Assembly: GCA_035292585.1 (NCBI GenBank)
Contig: DATDPU010000128.1
Coordinates: 1 to 64,000, forward strand
Reading direction: 5' to 3'
Length of the DNA stretch: 64,000 nt
Origin: DASSFZ01 sp035292585
Lineage (GTDB): Bacteria; Chloroflexota; Anaerolineae; Fen-1058
Positions 26,350-34,384 of the stretch are shown one piece after another; position 1 is the first letter of the stretch; each line of letters starts with the position of its first letter. Position numbers and translations under genes: made by a program. The notes below the pieces were generated by a model, which had not been told where the DNA came from, ran no database searches, and saw only the letters and a list, made by a program, of their open reading frames with translations.

Positions 26350-28557
26350 TTATTTCACTCTCAACAACTTGCTCGAATTCAAAAACACTGCGACATCCGG
26401 CAGCGATTGTGCAGCGGCGGCCAGGATCGGCGTGAGGATGCCGATCGCGGCGAGCGTGACGCCGGCGATGTTGAACAGCACGCCGAACCCGATGTTCTGC
26501 CGAATCGTCCCGAACGTCCGCCGCGCGATCTTCACCGCGAGCGGCAGCGCCATCCAATCGTCGCGCATCAACGCGATGTCGGCGGCCTCGATCGCCAAAT
26601 CGGTTCCGGCCGCGCCCATCGCGATGCCGACGTCGGCCTGCGCCAATGCCGGCGCATCGTTGATGCCGTCGCCGACCATCGCCACGATGTGACCCTGCGC
26701 CTGTAGCTCGCGCACGAAGGCGATCTTATCTTCCGGCAACATCGCGCCGTGCGCCTCTATCCCCAATCCCTTCCCAATGGCTTCAACTGTCTGCCGGTTG
26801 TCGCCTGACAACAGCACCATCCGCTTGATGCCCAACCGCCGCAGCTGATCGAGCGCCGCCGGAACTTCGTCGCGCAGCGTGTCCGCTACCGCAATCAGCC
26901 CCATCAACGTGTAGGAGGCATCTCTAGATGCCGACACTGCTGATGACGCAGAGGGCGAGAGTCGGCGACGTGAGTCGCCTCTCACACTCGCCACTCCCAT
27001 CACCGTCTTGCCTTCGCGTTCGAACTGCGCCGTCGCCCGGTCTGCCGTCTCGCCGAACGCGACACCTTGTTCGTTCAACCAGCGTCGTGAGCCGAGCAGG
27101 ATCGTGTGGCCGTTCACGCGGGCCGACACACCGCCGCCCACTGTCATCTCGAACGACTCCGGCTCGGGTGCGTGTACGCCCAGCCGCCGCGCTTCGCGCA
27201 AGATCGCCTCGGCTAGCGGGTGCTCGCTGCGTTTCTCGGCGCTGGCAGCCAACTGTAGAATTTCAGATTTGCGATTTGCGATTTCGGATTCAGCAATCCG
27301 CAATCCAAAATCCGCAATCACATCCGTCACCATCGGCTTGCCCAGCGTCAGCGTCCCGGTTTTGTCCATCACCAACACGTCGGCGCGCGCCAGGGCTTCG
27401 AGGTACAGCCCGCCTTTGATCAGAATCCCGCGCCGCGCGGCTGCGCCGACACTCGCCGTGACGGCCAGCGGCGTCGCCAGCGCGACCGCGCACGGGCAGG
27501 CCACCACCAGCACGGCGATGCCCGTTTGAAGGTTGCCGGCGATCACCGACGTGATCGCGGCAACAATCAGAATGATCGGGAGGAACAGCGTGCTGTAACG
27601 ATCGGCGAACTTCTGGACCGGCGCTTTCGATGCTTCGGCTTCCTCGACAGTTTTAGCGATCCGCCCTAGGAGTGTCTCTGGCCCGACGCGCGTCACGTTG
27701 ACCGTCAGCGCGCCGCGCTGGTTCAGCGTGCCCGCGAAGACCGCATCGCCAGCGCGTTTCTCGATCGGCATCGACTCGCCGGTGATCGGCGCTTGGTCGA
27801 CCGCGCTGTAACCATCGAGCACCTCGCCGTCGGCGGCGATGCGCTCGCCGGGCCGGACAAGGAGCCTATCGCCAACGCGCAGCTCGCGCGCGGGTATCTC
27901 AACTTCCAAGCCAGCGCGCTGCACACGGGCGACTTCGGGCGCAAGCCGCACCAGCGCCTTGATCGCGTGTCGGGCGCGCGTGGTGGTGAACGATTCGAGC
28001 GCGTGCGCGACGCGCATGAAGAACACGATCAACATCGCGGCGACGAACTCACCCAACGCCAGCGCGGCCAGGATCGCCATGCTCATCAACAGATCGGCCG
28101 TGATTTGTCGCTGGCGCAATCCACCGAGCGCCCGCCGGGCGATGGGCCAGCCGCCGCCGAGCGTGGCCAGCAGCGCGAGCGGCCGGGGCAGGATCGCAGT
28201 GCCCTGCATGCCTTCGAGGATCAGCTCGATCAGCGCGAACAACGACAGGCCGGCCAGGAAGAACACAGGCAGCCAGGGCAACCATCGATTGGTTGGTGGG
28301 TTAGTTGGTTGGCTGGTTGGTTCGTTGGCTTCTCGAACCTCGGCGGTATAACCTGTCGCGTTCACGGCGTTCACGATCGCCTGCGGGGCCACGGCGGTTG
28401 GATCGTAGGTGACCTTGCCGCGCTCGGCGGTCAGGAACACCTGGGCTGAGGTAACACCCGGCAATCCATTCAATGCGGTTTCGACCGTGCGCACACAGTC
28501 GGCGCAGTCCATGCCGCGAATATTCAGTTCGAGTGAAGTATTCTCTGTCGGTTTCAT
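26350..28557 (-). CDS. P1B-type heavy-metal translocating ATPase
   Basis: 735-residue metal pump. Order: N-terminal heavy-metal domain with GMDCADC, a TNQP-rich linker, membrane helices, the actuator TGES, the transmembrane metal site CPC in ACPCAVALATP, the phosphorylation site DKTGTLT, the nucleotide site with SEHPLA, and GDGINDAPAL. The last helix ends SLPDVAVFLNSSKLLR, which fits neither the classic Cu (MxxSS) nor the classic Zn/Cd pattern, so the metal is left open. The P domain contains two in-frame repeat insertions, one F5 type right after TDVIA and one F1 type after VMGVAS. Confidence 0.9.
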   Translation of the reverse strand: MKPTENTSLELNIRGMDCADCVRTVETALNGLPGVTSAQVFLTAERGKVTYDPTAVAPQAIVNAVNATGYTAEVREANEPTSQPTNPPTNRWLPWLPVFFLAGLSLFALIELILEGMQGTAILPRPLALLATLGGGWPIARRALGGLRQRQITADLLMSMAILAALALGEFVAAMLIVFFMRVAHALESFTTTRARHAIKALVRLAPEVARVQRAGLEVEIPARELRVGDRLLVRPGERIAADGEVLDGYSAVDQAPITGESMPIEKRAGDAVFAGTLNQRGALTVNVTRVGPETLLGRIAKTVEEAEASKAPVQKFADRYSTLFLPIILIVAAITSVIAGNLQTGIAVLVVACPCAVALATPLAVTASVGAAARRGILIKGGLYLEALARADVLVMDKTGTLTLGKPMVTDVIADFGLRIAESEIANRKSEILQLAASAEKRSEHPLAEAILREARRLGVHAPEPESFEMTVGGGVSARVNGHTILLGSRRWLNEQGVAFGETADRATAQFEREGKTVMGVASVRGDSRRRLSPSASSAVSASRDASYTLMGLIAVADTLRDEVPAALDQLRRLGIKRMVLLSGDNRQTVEAIGKGLGIEAHGAMLPEDKIAFVRELQAQGHIVAMVGDGINDAPALAQADVGIAMGAAGTDLAIEAADIALMRDDWMALPLAVKIARRTFGTIRQNIGFGVLFNIAGVTLAAIGILTPILAAAAQSLPDVAVFLNSSKLLRVK
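26911..26985. repeat. Pair of F1 palindromes inside the P-type ATPase gene
   Basis: First copy 26911-26935: GTAGGAGGC, ATCT, CT, AGAT, GCCGAC. Second, inverted copy 26960-26985 with arms GACG/GAGTCG and end CCTCTCACA. The translated insert is Ser/Arg/Ala-rich (RGDSRRRLSPSASSAVSASR) within the nucleotide-binding region. Confidence 0.75.
27258..27322. repeat. F5 inverted repeat inside the P-type ATPase gene
   Basis: GATTTGCGATTTCGGATT and CAATCCGCAATCC arms, read in frame as FGLRIAESEIANRKSE between the phosphorylation site region and LQLAASAEKRSEHPLA. Homologues usually have a short loop at this place. Confidence 0.7.
28288..28330. repeat. F6 TTGG repeat inside the P-type ATPase gene
   Basis: Encodes NEPTSQPTNPPTN between the heavy-metal domain and the first membrane helix. 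Confidence 0.65.
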
Positions 28558-29162
28558 GATGTCGGGCGAGTCAGCCGGGGCAGGAAGCGCCCGGTCTGCT
28601 GCATGTACGCGCGATACTCGTTGCCGAAGTGCTCGATTAACTTCGCCTCTTCGATCGGCGTGCGGATCACCAGCAATGGGAAGGCTATGCCCATGGTCGC
28701 CAGGAGCAGCCCGTTGGCTGCCATCAGGCCGATGCCGACAAACAACAGGGAGCCGAACGAGTAGAGCGGATGTCGAATCCAGCGATACGGGCCGTGCATC
28801 ACGAGCGTATGCCTCTGGCGAATGGCGACGGTGTCGGTCACATTGTGGCCGAGGCTGTGGAACATCCAGAATACGAGCGGGAGCGCCGTGAGGCTGAAGC
28901 CGGCTCCCAGCCAGCGCAGTTCAAGGGGCAACGCCAGCGCGGCCCACGCGACCCAGGCCGGGTTAATCAGGTACGTCAGCAACGACAACCAAACCGACAG
29001 CCCGGCCAATCTCAGCAACACGAGCAGGGGTACGCCTTCTTCACGGCGAGAGATGCGCTCACTGGAAGCGCGGTTGGCCTTGCGGCGGTAGTGAATCGAG
29101 ATCGCCAGGCTCACGACAACCACTACGAAAATAATCAATCGGAAAACCGTATCCTGTGTCAT
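28554..29162 (-). CDS. Isoprenylcysteine carboxylmethyltransferase-like membrane protein
   Basis: 202 residues from the ATG at 29162, with AAGGAA upstream. It has about four or five membrane helices and the C-terminal ICMT/PEMT-like signature region HPLYSFGSL ... EEAKLIEHFGNEYRAY, where SAM binds. In bacteria the substrates of this family are mostly unknown. It overlaps the P-type ATPase start by four bases and lies 25 bases after feoB-C, so it is firmly within the metal operon, although its role in metal handling is not known. Confidence 0.82.
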   Translation of the reverse strand: MTQDTVFRLIIFVVVVVSLAISIHYRRKANRASSERISRREEGVPLLVLLRLAGLSVWLSLLTYLINPAWVAWAALALPLELRWLGAGFSLTALPLVFWMFHSLGHNVTDTVAIRQRHTLVMHGPYRWIRHPLYSFGSLLFVGIGLMAANGLLLATMGIAFPLLVIRTPIEEAKLIEHFGNEYRAYMQQTGRFLPRLTRPTS

Positions 29163-29187
29163 AGTTGTTTCCTTGACCTGCAAATTG

Positions 29188-30621
29188 CTAACCGGCTCCG
29201 CCGAGCAAGCGCCACACCTGCGCCACGAAGAAGGTCAGCGAGAAGCCGATCCCCAACGGGAGCAGAGCCGCGGCGGCCGTCCATTTCAGACTGCCGGTCT
29301 CCTTGTAAATCGTCACCAGCGTGGTGCTGCACGGGTTGTGGATCAGGCTGAACAGCATCAGGTTGACAGCGGTCAGCAACGTCCAGCCACCGGCTTGCAG
29401 CAGCGCCAGCGTGCCGGCATTGTCCAGTGTGAACATCACGCCGGCCCCGGCGCCGGCGCCGCTCATCCGCGTCACTAACACGGTCAGCATCAAGACAGTG
29501 GGGATCACGATCTCGTTGGCCGGGATAGCGACGAGGTACGCGACGAGGATGACGCCGTTCAAGCCGATCAGCACGCCGATCGGGTTGAGCAGGTTGATCA
29601 GGTGCTCGGCGAGGCTGATGTCCCCGATCTGGATGTTGGCGCTGAGCCAGATCACCGCTCCGGCCGGCATCGCAAAGACGATCGCCCGCCACAACACGTA
29701 CAGCGTGCGCTCGATGACCGAGGTGTAGATCGTCTGCCAGATGCGCGGCGGCCGATAGGGCGGCAGCTCCAGGCTGAAGGTCGAGACTTGGCCTTTCAGG
29801 ATGGTGCGGGAGAGCGCCCGCGATGTGACAAAGGTGAGGACGACGCCCAGCACGGCGATGCCTACCACCGCCAGCGCCGCGATCAGCCCGCCCATGCTCG
29901 CCGGTAACAACGCGCCGATGAAGATCGTGGCGATCAGGATTTGCGTCGGCCAACGCCCGTTGCACAGCGCGAAGTTGTTGGTGAGGATAGCAAGCAGCCG
30001 CTCGCGCGGGCTGTCGATGATGCGCGTGGCGATGACGCCCGCCGCGTTGCAGCCGAACCCCATCATCATGCTCAACGCCTGTTTGCCGTGCGCCCCGGCT
30101 TTCTTGAACAGGTTATCCAGGTTGAAGGCCACGCGCGGCAGGTAGCCGAAGTCTTCCAGCAGCGTGAACAGCGGGAAGAAGATCGCCATCGGCGGCAGCA
30201 TCACGCTGATCACCCAGGCCGTCGCCAGATACATCCCATCGATCAGCAGGCCGCTCAACCACCAGGGCAGGCCAATGCTGGCGGCTCCTTCGCGCAACGC
30301 CGGATAGAGGGTGTCGATCAGCAGCGAGGACAACCATCTCGATGGAGTGTTCGCTCCACTGATCGTGAGCCAGAACACGACCGCGAGCAGGAGGATCATC
30401 ATCGGGAAGCCCCACACCCGGCTGGTCACGATGCGGTCGATGGCGCGATCGAGATCGAAACGCGGCTTACGGTCGGGGCGGATCAGAGCGCGATCGGCAA
30501 TGCGCGCGGCATCGGCGTACACGGCTTCCATCAGTTTCTCGTGGAAGTTGCCGATCTCCCAGCGCAGCGATTGGGCAGTGGCGAGGATGTCGTTGGGCTG
30601 GATCGAGTTCGGTGTGTTCAT
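29188..30621 (-). CDS. feoB: FeoB membrane-permease half (nucleoside-recognition/Gate domains)
   Basis: 477-residue permease with two Gate domains, corresponding to the C-terminal part of ferrous iron transporter FeoB. GFGCNAAGV (the conserved cysteine Gate motif) and the later NPCSTTLVTIYKETGS are visible. The GTPase half is a separate gene upstream whose stop overlaps this start by four bases, so the transporter is split rather than broken. It would import Fe(II) across the inner membrane; in some splits Mn(II) has been considered. Confidence 0.88.
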   Translation of the reverse strand: MNTPNSIQPNDILATAQSLRWEIGNFHEKLMEAVYADAARIADRALIRPDRKPRFDLDRAIDRIVTSRVWGFPMMILLLAVVFWLTISGANTPSRWLSSLLIDTLYPALREGAASIGLPWWLSGLLIDGMYLATAWVISVMLPPMAIFFPLFTLLEDFGYLPRVAFNLDNLFKKAGAHGKQALSMMMGFGCNAAGVIATRIIDSPRERLLAILTNNFALCNGRWPTQILIATIFIGALLPASMGGLIAALAVVGIAVLGVVLTFVTSRALSRTILKGQVSTFSLELPPYRPPRIWQTIYTSVIERTLYVLWRAIVFAMPAGAVIWLSANIQIGDISLAEHLINLLNPIGVLIGLNGVILVAYLVAIPANEIVIPTVLMLTVLVTRMSGAGAGAGVMFTLDNAGTLALLQAGGWTLLTAVNLMLFSLIHNPCSTTLVTIYKETGSLKWTAAAALLPLGIGFSLTFFVAQVWRLLGGAG

Positions 30622-31457
30622 GCCGCTGCCTCCGGAGCCGGGTTGAGTTCAGCGGATGCGCCGCCTGTCGACCGCGCTAGTTCACCCAGCTCGCCGGTGC
30701 GGACAGCTGCGCTGAGGCGCTCATCGCCGTCGAGCAGGCGCAGCGCCACCCAGCGGGCGTTGGGCAGTCCCGGAAAGGCCGCTTCGATTTGCTGCGCGAG
30801 CGTGGCGATCGCGTGTTTGAGCTCGGGCGGCTCGCTCTGGATGCGATAGGCTCGGCCGGCAATGCGCCCTCCGGCCATGTCGCCGATCGTCTTCAACAGA
30901 AGGTCGAAGCCTTCGCGGTGGCGCGCCGCCGTCGGCACGACCGGCACACCCAGATCGCGCGCCAGGCGGCGCTCGTCGAGCTGCAGGTGGTGGCGCTGCG
31001 CTTCGTCCATCAGGTTCAGGCACACCACGGCGCGATCGGTGATCTCCAGCACCTGGAGCACCAGGTTGAGATTGCGCTCCAGGCGCGTGGCGTCGACGAC
31101 GACGAGCGTGACGTCGGGTTGGCCGAAGAGGATGAAGTCGCGCGCCACTTCCTCGTCGAGGCTGGTCGCCAGCAGCGAATACGTGCCGGGCAGGTCGACC
31201 AGCTTGTAGCGCTTGCCGCCGTACTCGAAGCTGCCTTCGGCGCGCGCCACGGTCTTGCCGGGCCAGTTGCCCGTGTGCTGGCGCAGTCCGGTGAGCGCGT
31301 TGAACACGGTGCTCTTACCGGTGTTGGGATTGCCGGCCAGCGCCACGACGTAATCCCAGTTGTCCAGGTTGACGCCTAACCGCAGCAAGTTGGAGGTGTG
31401 ATGCGCCGGGCAGGCTGCGCACGCCGATGGGTTAGGGTGTGGTGATAGAGTCGTCAT
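30618..31457 (-). CDS. feoB: FeoB GTPase half
   Basis: 279-residue G protein. The P-loop is AGNPNTGKSTVFNALTG, G2 lies at the family-typical T after GNWPGKTV, G3 is DLPGTYSL, and G4 is NLMDEA. A predicted helical GDI-like region follows. It begins with a short Cys/His-containing N-terminus (CAACPAHH) that might bind metal. It overlaps both neighbours by four bases, which argues that both FeoB halves are made together. Confidence 0.9.
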   Translation of the reverse strand: MTTLSPHPNPSACAACPAHHTSNLLRLGVNLDNWDYVVALAGNPNTGKSTVFNALTGLRQHTGNWPGKTVARAEGSFEYGGKRYKLVDLPGTYSLLATSLDEEVARDFILFGQPDVTLVVVDATRLERNLNLVLQVLEITDRAVVCLNLMDEAQRHHLQLDERRLARDLGVPVVPTAARHREGFDLLLKTIGDMAGGRIAGRAYRIQSEPPELKHAIATLAQQIEAAFPGLPNARWVALRLLDGDERLSAAVRTGELGELARSTGGASAELNPAPEAAA

Positions 31458-32494
31458 GAAGTTGCCTCTGGTAAGCGCAGGATATGGATGAAGCGAGCCT
31501 GCTCTGCGCGCAGCGCGATGAGGGCGTCGCGGATGCGGTAAGCCGTTGGATCGCCGCCCGCGCTGATCAGTTCAGCTTCGATAATCGTGCCGGGCAAAAT
31601 GCCCAGGTCCATCATCCGTCGCCGTTCCGGCCCCCGGCAGCGCGGCGAGAGGCGGATGACCCGGCCTTTCTCGCCCGGCTTCAAAGCGTTGAGCGGCTCG
31701 CCCCGATCGGCTTCGGCCGGGGACGCTTGCGCGATCGGCGCGACGGAGATGTTGGCCGCCACGATCGGCGCGAGCACGTGCTGGTCGCCGTTGACCCAGA
31801 AGCGCACGCGCTGCGGCGTGGTTTCGATCAGACGCACGCACATGCCGGGGTGCAACCCCTCGGCGACGAGTTGCGCGTACACCATTTCAGGTTCGTCCTC
31901 GATGTGGACGATGCGGGCCAGCTGGTTGAGCGCGATCGACGTGAGCGGTTTTCCGACATGCGGCACCAGCTCGCCGGTAGCCGTCGGGATGGGGTCGCCG
32001 TGCGGATCGTGCGTGGGATGCGACAGGCGCGTGTCGAGCGCGTCGGTCTCGTCTCGCGAGAGAGCGTGTTCGTACTGCTCGGCCAGCGGGTGCCATTCCA
32101 ATTCGGCGAAGCCGGTGTCCTCGGCCAGGTAGCTTTCCCACAAGCGGTGCGCCCGGATGACGTGCAGCGCCGCCTCGCGGCCGGCCGGCGTCAATCGAAA
32201 GCCGTCGCCGTCCGGTATGACCAGTTCGCGCTTTTCAATATCGTCCACGAGCTCCGCGGCCCGGTTCACGTTGACCTGCAGCGCGCCCGCCACGCTGTGC
32301 AGCGTGGGCCGCTGGCCTTTGAGCTCGGCCTTGTGGATGTGCTTCAAGGCGTCCTCGCTCAGCACGCGAATTGACAAGCGGCGCATGCGCCGCCAGCGCG
32401 CGACCAGCCCCTGGTCGGGCCAGCCTAGCAACAGGCCCAGGCTGGCAACCAACACACCGATCAACAACGCCATCAACGGATCCGGCATCAGCAT
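31454..32494 (-). CDS. Membrane-anchored DtxR-type regulator fused to a FeoA domain
   Basis: 346 residues. An N-terminal hydrophobic segment (about 7-24) is followed by a DtxR-like winged helix (HSVAGALQVNVNRAAELVDDIEKRELV), the dimerisation/metal domain with RAHRLWESYL and DPHGDPIP, and a C-terminal FeoA/SH3-like domain (GRVIRLSPRCRGPERRRMMDLGILPGT). FeoA normally is a small cytosolic partner of FeoB. The membrane anchor makes a DNA-binding role doubtful, so this may instead be a metal-sensing FeoA that controls the split FeoB. The next gene starts inside its stop. Confidence 0.85.
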   Translation of the reverse strand: MLMPDPLMALLIGVLVASLGLLLGWPDQGLVARWRRMRRLSIRVLSEDALKHIHKAELKGQRPTLHSVAGALQVNVNRAAELVDDIEKRELVIPDGDGFRLTPAGREAALHVIRAHRLWESYLAEDTGFAELEWHPLAEQYEHALSRDETDALDTRLSHPTHDPHGDPIPTATGELVPHVGKPLTSIALNQLARIVHIEDEPEMVYAQLVAEGLHPGMCVRLIETTPQRVRFWVNGDQHVLAPIVAANISVAPIAQASPAEADRGEPLNALKPGEKGRVIRLSPRCRGPERRRMMDLGILPGTIIEAELISAGGDPTAYRIRDALIALRAEQARFIHILRLPEATS

Positions 32495-32508
32495 TCTCCC
32501 GATTGGGG

Positions 32509-33183
32509 TTAAGATTCCAGGGTCACATACACTTGCCGCGCCAGCTCGCGGCCAATGGCGCGCTCCGTTTTTCCGACGCGCACGCGCAGCGAGCCGCCGA
32601 ACGGTTCTGAATCAATCAAGGTGACGCGCACCTGTGGGCGAAGTCCCAGCCCGGCTGCATACCGCAGCATTTCCGGGTGCTCGTCGCTGACGCGGGTGAT
32701 GCACCCCGCCTGGCCGTGCTCCAACTCAGCCAGCGATTTCTGCTTGACGGTGGCGATGTGACCGTCTTTGCCAGGGATAGGGTCGCCGTGCGGATCGACC
32801 TCCGGGTTGCCCAGGCGCGCGGCCACCCGCGCCTCGAAGTCTTCGCTGATCACGTGCTCCAACCGATCGGCCTCGGCGTGGACTTCATCCCACGAATAGC
32901 CCAGCGTCTCGATCAAGAACAATTCGATCAAGCGGTGATGGCGAATCACTTCGAGCGCGATCTTTTCGCCGGCGCGCGTCAACGTCACCCCTTGATAGGG
33001 GGCATGGCTGACGAGTTTCATTTCGGCCAGTTTCTTGATCATGCCGGTGACGCTGGCCGGTTTGACCGAGAGGGACTCGGCGATGGCGTTGGTGTTCGCG
33101 CCGCCGGCTCGATCTTGGAGCAGGTAGATCGTCTTCAGGTAGTCCTCGATCTGATGGCTGAGTTTTTCCATTTGGTGCTCCAT
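32509..33183 (-). CDS. DtxR-family metal-dependent repressor (IdeR/MntR-like)
   Basis: 224 residues. Winged helix at about 25-60 (NTNAIAESLSVKPASVTGMIKKL), the dimerisation domain with HHRLIELFLIETLGYSWDEVHAEADRLEH, which has the usual His/Glu/Cys-site metal ligands (Glu and His visible), and an SH3-like C-terminus. It would repress its own operon when Fe(II) or Mn(II) is plentiful. A 16-bp perfect palindrome directly upstream is the likely operator. It is the first gene of the operon, 14 bases before the next. Confidence 0.92.
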   Translation of the reverse strand: MEHQMEKLSHQIEDYLKTIYLLQDRAGGANTNAIAESLSVKPASVTGMIKKLAEMKLVSHAPYQGVTLTRAGEKIALEVIRHHRLIELFLIETLGYSWDEVHAEADRLEHVISEDFEARVAARLGNPEVDPHGDPIPGKDGHIATVKQKSLAELEHGQAGCITRVSDEHPEMLRYAAGLGLRPQVRVTLIDSEPFGGSLRVRVGKTERAIGRELARQVYVTLES

Positions 33184-33191
33184 AATCCAAT

Positions 33192-33234
33192 TTTAGGCAT
33201 GCCTAAATTTTATCTAGATTTGCTCGGTTGTCAA
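33192..33234 (-). promoter_or_regulatory. Promoter and DtxR-type operator of the metal operon
   Basis: Minus strand: TTGACA (33234-33229), 16-base spacer, TAAAAT (33212-33207). The perfect palindrome TTTAGGCATGCCTAAA (33192-33207) abuts the -10 box and covers the predicted start. It resembles the TTAGG/CCTAA sites of DtxR/IdeR proteins. Confidence 0.85.
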
Positions 33235-33297
33235 GTAGGACTTTAGCCTGAGGTTCGTCCCAAACACCCTCAACCTGCGCAGAGTACATGGCTGAGT

Positions 33298-33303
33298 TAT
33301 AAT
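33298..33303 (+). promoter_or_regulatory. -10 box of tusA, apparently leaderless
   Basis: TATAAT ends six bases before the ATG at 33310, so transcription would start at or near the start codon. The -35 position has no clear match. It is divergent from the DtxR promoter 74 bases away. Confidence 0.5.
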
Positions 33304-33309
33304 CGCGGT

Positions 33310-33543
33310 ATGCAGCCGGTTGATCAAACGCTCGATATTCGCGGCGAAGTGTGTCCCTACACCTACGTCAAGACGCGCCTGGCGCTGGAGGAACTGCAAC
33401 CGGGCCAGGTGTTACGAGTACAAATCGATTTCGAACCCGCGACGCGCAGCGTGCCGCGTAGCGTCGTCTTGCAGGGTGAGGAGGTCTTGTCGGTGACGCC
33501 GACGCAACCGGGCGAGTGGGAAATTCTCGTCCGCAAACGATGA
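33310..33543 (+). CDS. tusA: TusA/SirA-like sulfur carrier
   Basis: 77-residue protein of the TusA family, which passes persulfide sulfur between proteins. The catalytic cysteine is in DIRGEVCPYTYVKTRLALEEL (C-P near residue 16). The gene is followed by an F2 hairpin. Downstream genes encode a JAMM protease and a ThiF/MoeB enzyme, which suggests a sulfur-transfer cluster; whether it serves tRNA, molybdopterin, thiamin or cysteine synthesis is not shown. Confidence 0.87.
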   Translation: MQPVDQTLDIRGEVCPYTYVKTRLALEELQPGQVLRVQIDFEPATRSVPRSVVLQGEEVLSVTPTQPGEWEILVRKR

Positions 33544-33551
33544 CGGCGTTA

Positions 33552-33614
33552 AGACCTCGCAGGTCTCGCTCCACCACGTCGCTTTGGAGCATGGCCTAAA
33601 GACCTGCGAGGTCT
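33552..33614. repeat. F2 inverted repeat downstream of tusA
   Basis: AGACCTCGCAGGTCT (33552-33566) and AGACCTGCGAGGTCT (33600-33614) are exact reverse complements, with an inner GCTCCA/TGGAGC stem. Probable terminator or RNA-stabilising structure. Confidence 0.7.
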
Positions 33615-33643
33615 GCCCGCTCTGCCGACGAGCAGAATGTTTC

Positions 33644-33672
33644 TTGCCGGGGCTCAACCCATCGAGTAAAAT
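33644..33672 (+). promoter_or_regulatory. Promoter of the JAMM protease gene
   Basis: TTGCCG (33644-33649), 17-base spacer, TAAAAT (33667-33672). Confidence 0.6.
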
Positions 33673-33699
33673 GATTGCCTGCTTACCGGGGATAGACCG

Positions 33700-34086
33700 A
33701 TGCTGATCATGTCGCAGGCTCAGTATGAGGAAATGCTGGCGCACTTGCGCGGCGATCTCACTCAGGAGCGCTGCGGCCTGTTGGCGGGCGAGACTGGTCG
33801 CGTCTTACGGGTGTTGCCCGTTCCCAACTCGTTGCGCAGCCCGTGGGCGTATCGTATGGATGGGCCGGAGTTCATCGAGGCGATGCGCGCCTGCAACTTC
33901 GAGCCGTTGGCGATCTACCACTCGCACCCGGTTGGCCCGCCCACACCTTCGGCTACCGATGTCGCTGAAGCAACCTACCCCGATTCGATCTACGTGATTG
34001 TGTCGTTTGGCGAAGAACCGCCCGGCGCGCGGGCGTTTAGGATTGCGGGGGGGCAGGTGAGCGAGGTCGAGTTGAGGGTTGAGTAG
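33700..34086 (+). CDS. JAMM/MPN+ (M67) metallopeptidase
   Basis: 128-residue zinc protease domain. The JAMM motif HSHPVGPPTPSATD holds the two histidines and aspartate that bind zinc, and Glu in QERCGLLAG is the usual catalytic acid. In mycobacteria such an enzyme (Mec+) frees cysteine from the sulfur carrier CysO; in other bacteria it trims ubiquitin-like sulfur carriers. A ThiF/MoeB gene lies downstream, in line with this. No CysO or ThiS carrier gene is seen in the window. Its stop codon runs directly into an F4 repeat. Confidence 0.9.
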   Translation: MLIMSQAQYEEMLAHLRGDLTQERCGLLAGETGRVLRVLPVPNSLRSPWAYRMDGPEFIEAMRACNFEPLAIYHSHPVGPPTPSATDVAEATYPDSIYVIVSFGEEPPGARAFRIAGGQVSEVELRVE

Positions 34087-34150
34087 ACGGAGGACGAACG
34101 ACGAGGGACGGAGGACGAACGACGAGTGACGAGTGACGAAAGACCAATGA
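34087..34150. repeat. GGACGAACGACGAG word repeat (family F4), left half
   Basis: Degenerate tandem of ACGGAGGACGAACGACGAG words right after the JAMM stop. A complementary half (CGTCCTTCGTCTTTGGTC) stands at 34617-34640, so the two enclose the remnant gene and MITE between them. Confidence 0.6.
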
Positions 34151-34174
34151 AAGGCGGAGAAGAAGGAGCGACAC

Positions 34175-34228
34175 ATGCCCTTCAAGTTTGAGAAGCTGGA
34201 AGTGTGGCAGTTGGCCGTGGACTACATC
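34175..34228 (+). pseudogene. Remnant of a four-helix-bundle (S23/intervening-sequence) protein gene
   Basis: The first 18 codons, MPFKFEKLEVWQLAVDYI, match the start of the 23S-rRNA-intervening-sequence/S23 family (usually about 120 residues, with KLxVWQxAxxL near the N-terminus). The frame then loses family character (MRFLSIKY) and ends after the MITE insertion. The rest of the gene is missing. The open frame continuing to 34480 is repeat sequence. Confidence 0.55.
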
Positions 34229-34286
34229 ATGAGGTTCCTCTCCATCAAGTATATAGTCGCGCCGAGACACTGGCCGCTAAGTTACA

Positions 34287-34379
34287 CAGGACTTACGCAG
34301 CTGCATGTTGCTGCCGCAGTTGTACTGCGGCAGATGAGGCGGCGGCAGTGCAACTGCCGCGCCAACTGCGTAAGTCCTG
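34287..34379. mobile_element. 93-bp MITE, copy 1
   Basis: Terminal inverted repeats CAGGACTTACGCAG and CTGCGTAAGTCCTG are perfect. The 5-bp target TTACA is duplicated on both sides (34282-34286 and 34380-34384). The interior holds two hairpins (CTGCCGCAGT/ACTGCGGCAG and GGCGGCAGT/ACTGCCGC). It is 89 of 93 identical to the copy at 52748-52840. No coding capacity; it would need a transposase supplied elsewhere. Confidence 0.9.
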
Positions 34380-34384
34380 TTACA

